Shown: piece by piece, positions 1 through 6,019 of the stretch
How positions within the stretch are numbered: the first letter of the stretch is position 1
Layout: the number at the start of each line of letters is the position of its first letter
From: Ignavibacteria bacterium
GTDB lineage: Bacteria > Bacteroidota > Ignavibacteria > Kapaibacteriales > UBA4661
Reading direction: 5' to 3'
Assembly (NCBI GenBank): GCA_013298375.1
Contig: JAAFHM010000032.1
Coordinates: forward strand, 1 to 17,627
DNA: 17,627 nt
The notes under the pieces: model-generated
What the model was told of the DNA's origin: nothing
Database searches by the model: none
What the model saw: the letters and a program-made list of their open reading frames with translations, nothing else
Made by a program: the position numbers and the translations under genes

Positions 1-10
1 CACCAGCCTT

Positions 11-772
11 CTACAAATTTATCCCGCCAGCAACTTCAATACGCTGCCCGTTTATCCACCGAGCTGCATCTGAGCAGAGAAATGCTACCACACCGCCAAC
101 ATCATCCGCTTCGCCAACGCGCCCAAGCGGTGTGAGCGAAGTCAGATAGCCTTTCATGTGTGGATTATTGCGAATAGCAGCACCGTTAAAATCGGTTTCA
201 ATCGGTCCCGGAGCAACGATGTTTGCTGTTATTCCGCGTCCGCCAATTTCTTTTGCCAAATACTTCGTAAAGGTCTCCACTCCTGATTTCATCGAAGCAT
301 AGAGGGAATATCCCGGAACGCAAAAGCGTGTCGTTCCGGTGGAAATGTTGATAATCCGTCCGCCGTCGTTCATCATTAGGAGCGATTTTTGCGTCAGAAA
401 ATACACACCTTTGAAGTGGATATCGAGAAGCATATCGAAATTTTCCTCCGTTGCCTCAGCAATCGGAATGGTCGCGCCAACTCCGGCATTATTGACCAAG
501 AAGTCGAATTTGTCAGTGTTCCACGTGCTTTGGAGCGCTTTTGCAATATCCGCGAGAAAGGTGTCAAAGGAAGCAAGTGCGCCGACATCAAGCGGCAGCG
601 CAACAGCCTTGCGTCCAAGTGCTTGAATTTCAGCAACAACCGCTTCGGCACTTGCTTTGTTGGTGTTGTAGGTGACGATGCTGTCCACACCGCTTTGAGC
701 GAGTGAGAGAGCCATACTTTTGCCGAGACCGCGTGAGCCGCCTGTAATGAGGGCGATTTTAGGTGTGTTCAT
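11..772 (-). CDS. SDR family NAD(P)-dependent oxidoreductase
   Basis: A classical short-chain dehydrogenase/reductase of 253 aa, the normal length for the family, expected to be a soluble cytoplasmic NAD(P)H-dependent enzyme. The Rossmann nucleotide motif TGGSRGLG is at residues 10-17 and NNAG at 94-97. The catalytic Ser is near 144 (INIS), with Tyr158 and Lys162 (YASMK), and PG follows at 188-189. All active-site residues are present, so the protein should be functional. The substrate cannot be told from sequence. It is the last gene of a leftward cluster, 117 bp after a hypothetical protein and downstream of a short AraC-type regulator. From memory, similar SDR and short AraC genes are often paired in Bacteroidota, which would make this SDR a likely target of that regulator; this link is inference. 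Confidence 0.93.
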   Translation of the reverse strand: MNTPKIALITGGSRGLGKSMALSLAQSGVDSIVTYNTNKASAEAVVAEIQALGRKAVALPLDVGALASFDTFLADIAKALQSTWNTDKFDFLVNNAGVGATIPIAEATEENFDMLLDIHFKGVYFLTQKSLLMMNDGGRIINISTGTTRFCVPGYSLYASMKSGVETFTKYLAKEIGGRGITANIVAPGPIETDFNGAAIRNNPHMKGYLTSLTPLGRVGEADDVGGVVAFLCSDAARWINGQRIEVAGGINL

Positions 773-818
773 GGTGTTTGTACCAATGTCTGTGAGAAAA
801 ACAAGAATTGAATCGGTA

Positions 819-826
819 CAAAAATA
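819..826 (-). promoter_or_regulatory. Possible -7 element upstream of the SDR gene
   Basis: On the minus strand this reads TATTTTTG, a match to the Bacteroidota -7 consensus TAnnTTTG, and lies 47 bp upstream of the SDR start. No TTG is found at the 19-nt spacing used by the two better promoters in this window, so it is only a weak candidate for a separate SDR promoter. Confidence 0.25.
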
Positions 827-848
827 CGGTTTACGAAAGCAGAAACTC

Positions 849-890
849 TGGTGAGAACTTCAGATTAAATGGTGAGGATTTCCGATTGTT
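849..890. repeat. Imperfect 21-bp tandem direct repeat
   Basis: Two adjacent 21-nt units (849-869 and 870-890) share about 15 of 21 positions, with TGGTGAG at the start and GATT near the end of each. They lie in the gap between the SDR gene and the hypothetical gene, touching the stop codon of the latter. A tandem protein-binding site for control of the SDR gene is possible, but chance similarity is not excluded. Confidence 0.3.
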
Positions 891-1654
891 TACTTTTTCC
901 TCTTTTGCTTGCGTTTGGGAGGGTCGGGATTGCGAAACGACCACTTATCATCAAACCCGTGCTGCAAGAGTTTATCACGCTCGGAGACCTCTAGGAGAGG
1001 ATTCTCATTTCCTGCAAGAACGCCACCAACAAACATTGCGAGTTCTTGAAAAGCCGTGTAGGTGTCGTAAAGACGCATAAAATGGTATTGTTTCAGTGAT
1101 GGGTTTATGAGCAAGGTATCAGGGAAAACATGAACCAAAATTGGGGCGTTGTAGGCTACGTGTAACGATTGAATCACCGAAGAACTTTCCAACCGCGCCA
1201 TTCTGAGGCGAATTTCCAGAAACGCATTATACGGCTGCTCACCGAAATACCGCACAGAATGGGCATATTCTTCGAGGGCGATGTTGAGATAATTCTCAAT
1301 AAATCCACCAATCGCATCGTCGAAGAAAATAAGATTTCGTGCGGGGTTTGGGGTAGAAAGACCACTTGGTGAAACTTCTATTCCGTAATGAATTTTACCA
1401 CAAAAAAAGATGATAAATTCCTGCACAACCGCGAAGGGATGGGCTTCAGGGCGATAATGCCACAGAGGAGAATAATTTCTCCATTCCCAAAATGGTGTAC
1501 GTCCGCCACCAGAAAGCGTTTCAAACCAACCTTGTATCGCATCAGTATTTGGCTCCAAGCGTTTGGTGAAACGTCGAAACACGACCTCCGTATCAACGCC
1601 CGCAACTCCGAGTGCTGAATCATAATAGTCCTGAAAGTCCGATAGAATCTTCAT
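890..1654 (-). CDS. Conserved hypothetical protein with basic C-terminal tail
   Basis: A 254-aa protein with no signal peptide or membrane segment. I do not recognise an enzymatic family. It opens with MKILSDFQDYYDS, an N-terminus I recall from uncharacterised bacterial and phage proteins. It is rich in aromatic residues (for example FWEWRNYSPLWHY around 55-67) and ends in a strongly basic stretch (PPKRKQKRKK, 245-254) that could bind nucleic acid or a partner. The segment KLLQHGFDDKWSFRNP just before the tail looks like a conserved core. It lies 30 bp after the AraC-type regulator and 117 bp before the SDR gene, on the same strand, so it is probably co-transcribed with the regulator. Function unknown. 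Confidence 0.75.
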   Translation of the reverse strand: MKILSDFQDYYDSALGVAGVDTEVVFRRFTKRLEPNTDAIQGWFETLSGGGRTPFWEWRNYSPLWHYRPEAHPFAVVQEFIIFFCGKIHYGIEVSPSGLSTPNPARNLIFFDDAIGGFIENYLNIALEEYAHSVRYFGEQPYNAFLEIRLRMARLESSSVIQSLHVAYNAPILVHVFPDTLLINPSLKQYHFMRLYDTYTAFQELAMFVGGVLAGNENPLLEVSERDKLLQHGFDDKWSFRNPDPPKRKQKRKK

Positions 1655-1684
1655 CGCACAGAAGAACGGTAGGAATGAAAAAGT

Positions 1685-2071
1685 TTAGGCAATGCGCTCT
1701 TGAAAGAGTTGCTGCCTGTATGCACTCGGCGTTACTCCCGCATAGCGTTTGAAAAACTTGGTGAAATTCGACGGGTCGTAGGTCATCGTGGCTGCAACGT
1801 CAGCAATGGAGCGGTTTGTGTCGCGCAAAAGTGTTTTGGCGACTTCGCAGAGTTTTTCTTCAAAAACCTCGCAAGGAGACTTGCCGGTAACGTGTTTGAT
1901 GGTGTTGGAAAGGTGGGTAGGGTGAATATGCAGCATTTCTGCAAATTCTTTCACACCGAACATTGTTTCGACTTTGCCACCCTCCACTTCGCTCAAGTGT
2001 TGGTCGAGTTTGCGAAAATATTCCGACATAATTTCATGCTGTCGTGCAAGAATTGGTGCGGGAAGGCTCAT
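1685..2071 (-). CDS. Short AraC-type transcriptional regulator
   Basis: A 128-aa protein that is essentially only the AraC/XylS DNA-binding domain with a short N-terminal helix. The first helix-turn-helix is around residues 37-60 (FGVKEFAEMLHIHPTHLSNTI). The second is around 88-109, with the family signature DPSNFTKFFKRYAGVTPSAYR at 99-119. No effector-binding domain is present, so it either acts without ligand or depends on a partner. Its start codon lies 2 bp after the stop of the upstream PAS histidine kinase (TAA-AT-ATG), which suggests translational coupling and a functional link to the kinase. Likely targets are its own unit and the downstream SDR gene; this is inference. Confidence 0.88.
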   Translation of the reverse strand: MSLPAPILARQHEIMSEYFRKLDQHLSEVEGGKVETMFGVKEFAEMLHIHPTHLSNTIKHVTGKSPCEVFEEKLCEVAKTLLRDTNRSIADVAATMTYDPSNFTKFFKRYAGVTPSAYRQQLFQERIA

Positions 2072-2073
2072 AT

Positions 2074-3603
2074 TTACTGAAAATTTGCCAGTGAAGCATC
2101 AGTAGGTACGCGGAGTTTGACTGTTGTTCCCGTACCAACAATGCTGGTAATCTGTATTGTTCCCTTGATTTGTTTGACAAGGCTACGGACAACCGTCAGC
2201 CCGATGCCAGCGCCATCATATTGGCGAGTTATGCCATGATGTACCTGATAAAATGGCTCAAATATTGCCTCGCAATGCTCTTCCGCAATACCGATTCCAC
2301 TATCTTGTATCGTTAATCGCAGCCAGCCATCTGGTGTCGAAGTGGTGTTATCACTATCATATTCCAGCCGAAGGCTGACGAAACCTTGTTCGGTAAACTT
2401 GAGAGCATTATCGAGGATGTTATAGAGTATTTTTTCTAACCGTAGTTTATCGAAGACGAGCATTCTTGGTACCGAAGGTGTGAGGTCTATCGTAAAAGTC
2501 AGACCGCACTTTTTCATGCGGTTTTCCCAGTATTCCAGAAGTTTTTGACAAAACGCAAGAGTGTCCGTGCGCTGAAGGGGCTGCGAGGCAGCGCTTGAAT
2601 CAAATTCTGTCGTTGCCAACTCGAGAACATTATTGAGCATCGTCATCAGTCTTTTTGCGCTTGCTTCCAGCATAGCAAGGTATTGTCTGCCCTCTTCGCT
2701 TACATGGTCTCTCAAAACATCCGTCGCGCCCAATACAACTCCCATCGGTGTGCGAAATTCGTGGGACATCATGCTCAGAAACTCTGATTTCATACGTTTT
2801 ACTTCGTTTTCCGCTATGCTAGTACTACGCAATTCCTCGCTTTCTTTTCGTTCACTAATATCAATAACCATCAAATGACCTGCTATCGGCTTCCCCGCAG
2901 GGTTTCGTTCAATTGCACCACCCACCATTGCCCAAAAGCGCGATGAATCCTTGCGTACGATAATTATTTCTTCTTGATGCAGCCCGCTTTGTTCTAAGAC
3001 CTTACGAATCCGTTCATTGTCGGCTGCGGCAGTTTCTGGGGCGAGAATGCTTTCGATTGAAAAATGCTGGGAGAGGTCTTTCTCATCATACCCCAAATAC
3101 GCCAGCAATTGACTATTGCATCGGGTAATGCGACCATTATCAAGATTGATAGAGCAGTAACCGCAGGGCGCAGAATGATAAAGATGTTGAAACTGTTCAG
3201 ATGCAATCTGCTTTTCTCTTTCTGGCGAAATATCTTGCAGAAATCCACGACTAATGACAATATCATCTTGTAGAAAGCGTTTGTTGTAGAGCCGCAACCA
3301 GCGTTTTCGTCCTTGTTTGGTGGTAATGCTACATTCTAGGGTGAGTGTTTGCTCAAAAGAGTGTGCTAATGAAGATTTGGAAATATCTTCAGAGATAACG
3401 AGTAGCTGTGAGCGGTAGGGTTCGTCAAAAAACTGAAATGATTCACGCATATTGAAGACTTCAGAATGCCCAACCTCAAAGATACGCCTCCAACCGTCCG
3501 AAACGAAGAGTGTATCGGTTTCTGCTTGATATTCAAATAAACCCAAGCCGGAAATATCATCAATAGCATCAAGGATATTTCGAGTTGTTTGGATGGGACT
3601 CAT
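2074..3603 (-). CDS. PAS-domain sensor histidine kinase
   Basis: A cytoplasmic sensor kinase of 509 aa from the start chosen here. There are two PAS regions (about 14-126 and 137-254; the second ends in IDISERK, a typical PAC end), then HisKA with the phospho-acceptor His281 in SHEFRTP. The HATPase domain has N399 (NILDNALKF), G1 DSGIGI (434-439) and G2 GAGIGL (464-469). No membrane segment and no receiver domain are present. The reading frame is open up to an ATG at 3696, but that codon overlaps the start of the divergent glycosylase gene by 2 bp. A good promoter (3678-3707) also lies inside that extension, so I place the start at 3603. The gene is followed after 2 bp by an AraC-type regulator; no response regulator is seen in the window. 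Confidence 0.9.
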   Translation of the reverse strand: MSPIQTTRNILDAIDDISGLGLFEYQAETDTLFVSDGWRRIFEVGHSEVFNMRESFQFFDEPYRSQLLVISEDISKSSLAHSFEQTLTLECSITTKQGRKRWLRLYNKRFLQDDIVISRGFLQDISPEREKQIASEQFQHLYHSAPCGYCSINLDNGRITRCNSQLLAYLGYDEKDLSQHFSIESILAPETAAADNERIRKVLEQSGLHQEEIIIVRKDSSRFWAMVGGAIERNPAGKPIAGHLMVIDISERKESEELRSTSIAENEVKRMKSEFLSMMSHEFRTPMGVVLGATDVLRDHVSEEGRQYLAMLEASAKRLMTMLNNVLELATTEFDSSAASQPLQRTDTLAFCQKLLEYWENRMKKCGLTFTIDLTPSVPRMLVFDKLRLEKILYNILDNALKFTEQGFVSLRLEYDSDNTTSTPDGWLRLTIQDSGIGIAEEHCEAIFEPFYQVHHGITRQYDGAGIGLTVVRSLVKQIKGTIQITSIVGTGTTVKLRVPTDASLANFQ

Positions 3604-3677
3604 CAATTGTATTACTTTGCTCTCGGTGAATAGGGCGCGATAACGAAGTTCATTCCGTCTTACTTTTCTTGTCTTTG

Positions 3678-3707
3678 CAAATATACTTGAAACCATGAAA
3701 ATACCAA
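3678..3707 (-). promoter_or_regulatory. Bacteroidota-type promoter for the PAS kinase unit
   Basis: On the minus strand, TTG (3705-3707) is followed by 19 nt and then TATATTTG (3678-3685), matching the -33/-7 consensus TTG and TAnnTTTG known from Bacteroides and Flavobacterium. Transcription would begin near 3671, downstream of the 3696 ATG but upstream of the 3603 ATG, which supports the shorter kinase. The -33 box lies within the first codons of the divergent glycosylase gene. Confidence 0.6.
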
Positions 3708-4357
3708 GTTCTCAAGCGGAAAATATCATTTCTTTTTCCGTATTACAGAAAACAGTGCCAATGCTTTGCCAACGCGACCCGGATTTAAAGAAGGTTGTCG
3801 AGAATTATGGCATACCGCCCATCTGGAAGCGTGAGGAAGGATTTGCAACACTGATGCACATTATTTTAGAGCAGCAGGTTTCGCTGGCTTCAGCGAAGGC
3901 TGTTTTTGAGCGCATTTGTAGTATTTGCCGACCAAATGCGGAAGACATTCTTGCCTTTGGCGAGGATGGTCTGCGAAGTATTGGCGTAACGCGGCAGAAG
4001 GCTCATTACATTGTGGGTGTGGCTCAAGCGGAGGCTTCGGGAGAGATTGATTTTACGGCGTTACAGAGTATGAGTGATGATGAAGTACGGAGAACATTGA
4101 TGCAGTTCAAAGGTGTTGGCGCATGGACGGCGGAGATTTATCTGCTCATGGCACTCTCTCGCGCTGATGTATTTCCAAGTGGGGATCTGGCGTTACAGAT
4201 AGCTGCGCAAGGAGTGAAGCGGCTTCCTAAACGCCCAACAGCAGACGAATTGAATGGACTTGCCGAGTCATGGCACCCATACCGAGCAGTTGCCGCAAGG
4301 ATTCTCTGGCAATGGTATTTGGGAGGGGGAAGGAGGGAACAACAGAGGAGTGTGTAA
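3695..4357 (+). CDS. DNA-3-methyladenine glycosylase (AlkA-like, HhH-GPD)
   Basis: A 220-aa base-excision repair enzyme that would remove alkylated purines from DNA. It is of the HhH-GPD type without the extra N-terminal domain of E. coli AlkA (282 aa). Visible signatures are ILEQQVSLASA (57-67), the helix-hairpin-helix FKGVGAWTAEIYL (138-150) and the catalytic Asp164 in FPSGDLALQ. The WHPYRAVAARILW segment at 193-205 is also typical. The ATG at 3695 is kept because the next Met (residue 23) would cut into the conserved RDPDL region. It is divergent from the PAS kinase. The last residues (GGGRREQQRSV) are a variable tail, and the stop codon lies inside a strong hairpin. No SOS box or Ada site was recognised. 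Confidence 0.92.
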   Translation: MKIPSSQAENIISFSVLQKTVPMLCQRDPDLKKVVENYGIPPIWKREEGFATLMHIILEQQVSLASAKAVFERICSICRPNAEDILAFGEDGLRSIGVTRQKAHYIVGVAQAEASGEIDFTALQSMSDDEVRRTLMQFKGVGAWTAEIYLLMALSRADVFPSGDLALQIAAQGVKRLPKRPTADELNGLAESWHPYRAVAARILWQWYLGGGRREQQRSV

Positions 4358-4412
4358 ATTGTTTTGTGTAAACGCCCGAAAAGAGTGAGTTTACACAAAA
4401 TTTCTTGCACAC
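4350..4412 (+). terminator. Hairpin terminator after the glycosylase gene
   Basis: A 12-bp perfect stem (4362-4373 with 4389-4400, TTTTGTGTAAAC and its complement) surrounds a 15-nt loop. An outer 5-bp stem (GTGTG 4350-4354 with CACAC 4408-4412) extends it across a mispaired stretch. It overlaps the glycosylase stop codon at 4355-4357. The U-tract is short (AAAATTTCTT on the right), so its termination strength is uncertain. Confidence 0.6.
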
Positions 4413-4454
4413 TCAAAAATTCGGAAAAACAATATAATTTTCCAATAAAATGAT

Positions 4455-4485
4455 TTTGCAGTTGAGACTTTTCCTTGTATCTTTG
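4455..4485 (+). promoter_or_regulatory. Bacteroidota-type promoter for the YfiR-TonB-Sia cluster
   Basis: TTTG (4455-4458), a 19-nt spacer, then TATCTTTG (4478-4485), matching the TTTG/TAnnTTTG promoter. It has the same spacing as the promoter at 3678-3707. Transcription would begin near 4491, giving a leader of about 140 nt before the YfiR-family gene at 4632. Apart from the terminator hairpin and this promoter, nothing else was recognised in 4358-4631. Confidence 0.6.
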
Positions 4486-4631
4486 GCAGCCAAATTATAC
4501 AGAAAGAAACACGTAAAGGGAAGAACAATGACGCTCTTTGTGTAGCCTTGATGCCCACAAAAGCAGGTATTTTCGATATGTTGCTTTCTGTCTATTAATC
4601 CTGAAACTCTTCTTTCAATCCTCTCCACACT

Positions 4632-5201
4632 ATGAAGCACCGTCGTCGTCGGCTCACTCTCGTATGCATATACGCTGCGCTGACTGTGTTGTCCTCGCAA
4701 TTTTGTCATATTCGTCTTGTTGCGCAAACCCAACAAGATGCTTCAAAAGCTGCTAGCGTATTCCAAGCGGTCTATATCTACAATATTACTCGCTATGTCT
4801 ATTTCCCACCGAATAAAACGACGGGCGATTTCATCATTGGCGTTCTGGGAAGAACCGATGTAGGCTTAAGTCTGGAACGCACAGCAACTGTCAAAAAGGC
4901 AGGGCTTACCGGACAGACTATCCGCGTTGTGGTGTATGATTCCCCTGTTCAGGCAATGAGCGAATGTCATCTTGTCTTTGTTTCGGACAAATTTATTTCG
5001 CGCATTGGGCAAGTGGCGAAAATACTCAAAGGGCAACCAACCCTGATTATCACCGAAGGTCCGAATAATGCGAATGGTATTCCGGCAATTAGTATGCTTT
5101 CGTCCGGTGAGAAAAAATTTCAAGTGAATAACAAAGCGATTGAAGAGGTCAACCTCAAAGTGTCGGCAGATTTCCTACGCTTTGCGACCGTGGTACAGTA
5201 A
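4632..5201 (+). CDS. YfiR/DUF4154 family periplasmic protein
   Basis: A 189-aa exported protein. A basic start and hydrophobic stretch (residues 1-30, cleavage likely near LVAQ-T) form a signal peptide. The mature part has the DUF4154 pattern: the YIYNITRYVYFPP segment (48-60), FIIGVLG (67-73), CHLVFV (112-117), a GI-containing loop, and the C-terminal KVSADFLRFATVV. YfiR of Pseudomonas (PF13689) is a periplasmic repressor that binds the periplasmic domain of the diguanylate cyclase YfiN. Here no YfiN is present, but a membrane PP2C phosphatase with a similar periplasmic region is encoded 4.7 kb downstream in the same cluster. It has only one clear Cys in the mature part (Cys112), so the disulfides described for YfiR are not obvious. 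No Shine-Dalgarno sequence precedes the ATG. Confidence 0.85.
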   Translation: MKHRRRRLTLVCIYAALTVLSSQFCHIRLVAQTQQDASKAASVFQAVYIYNITRYVYFPPNKTTGDFIIGVLGRTDVGLSLERTATVKKAGLTGQTIRVVVYDSPVQAMSECHLVFVSDKFISRIGQVAKILKGQPTLIITEGPNNANGIPAISMLSSGEKKFQVNNKAIEEVNLKVSADFLRFATVVQ

Positions 5202-5298
5202 GTCACCGTTGCAAGATGCCTTGTAAGAAATATTATCATTACTACTGGATTGTGGGATACCATATTGACAATTTTTGCCACCTTATTCTGTTGACACC

Positions 5299-5928
5299 AT
5301 GCGTATTTTTCTTGCCTGGCTCCTGACAAGTACGAGCATTATTCTCGGTCAGCCGCTCGTCGCCTCGCAGCCACAACAAGCCTCGCGCTTTCAGTACACG
5401 GCTCAAAGCAGTGACGATACGCTGGAAATCCGTTCCGGCGGACCATCTACAGCTTCCCCTGCTACTACAAGTTCGCACCTTGCGCCTCAGCGTGATTCTA
5501 CGCCCATAGCGCTACCTTCAAGCACAGAACTACCTCGCAAAAAACTTTCTCGCAAAGAAATTCTTAAAATTCCTCTTGAAGAACTCCTTGATTTACCCAT
5601 GGAAACAGTATTGGAATATGCAAAAGTCATTGATTCGATGAGGATGGCAGAATCATCGAATTTGCGCGAGCGTACATCAGGCAAATCAAAACGTAGTGGT
5701 TCCTCTCTCAACCAATCAAGTACGCATCTTGTGGACAAAATGAATGCAGATCGTGAGCAAAAACAATCCCACAAAAAAAACACGTCCCCAGCAAATTCAA
5801 GCCGCGATGAACTGCTACAAATGAAGTTGAAAGATATGCTTGATATGCGCTTGGGAGATATTCTTAAACTTCTCAGCCCTATACTGGCATCGTCAGCAAC
5901 AAGCAGCGCCCAGACAACTCCGCGCTAA
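5299..5928 (+). CDS. Small exported protein with two LLDLP-type helix repeats
   Basis: A 209-aa protein starting with MRIFLAWLLTSTSIILG, a clear signal peptide. The frame is open to an ATG at 5275, but that would put eight extra residues before it, so 5299 is preferred. Most of the mature chain is Ser/Thr/Pro/Gln-rich and probably disordered. Two amphipathic helices stand out: SRKEILKIPLEELLDLPMET (about 84-103, continuing to 111) and SRDELLQMKLKDMLDMRLGD (about 168-187, continuing to 196). Both align without gaps to residues 54-81 of the TonB-dependent receptor encoded 91 bp downstream. I know no family for this protein. A periplasmic linker or decoy that uses the same partner as the receptor N-terminus is a reasonable guess. 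Confidence 0.72.
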   Translation: MRIFLAWLLTSTSIILGQPLVASQPQQASRFQYTAQSSDDTLEIRSGGPSTASPATTSSHLAPQRDSTPIALPSSTELPRKKLSRKEILKIPLEELLDLPMETVLEYAKVIDSMRMAESSNLRERTSGKSKRSGSSLNQSSTHLVDKMNADREQKQSHKKNTSPANSSRDELLQMKLKDMLDMRLGDILKLLSPILASSATSSAQTTPR

Positions 5929-6019
5929 CGAATCATTATCACTGCTCTCTCAAACAGTCTTGCACTCAAGTAGTGCTAATCCCCGTGAATCTTCTCGCAC
6001 TTCTATTTTCAATACCGCT

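Noticed and set aside
780..819. GTACC and GGTAC inverted pair between SDR and hypothetical gene
   Set aside because: Only 5 bp with a 30-nt loop; expected by chance.
1700..2080. 126-codon plus-strand frame opposite the AraC regulator
   Set aside because: The minus-strand frame has conserved helix-turn-helix motifs; the plus-strand translation shows no recognisable family.
4413..4736. 107-codon minus-strand frame over the YfiR-family leader
   Set aside because: It overlaps the promoter and signal-peptide region of the plus-strand gene and shows no recognisable domain.
5250..5277. TTG-N17-AATTTTTG as a second promoter before the repeat protein
   Set aside because: The first base of the -7 box is wrong and the spacing differs from the two better promoters, so it is not claimed.
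5840..6019. Extended N-terminus of the TonB receptor frame
   Set aside because: These 60 codons overlap the preceding gene and come before a good signal peptide that starts at 6020, so they are not part of the protein.
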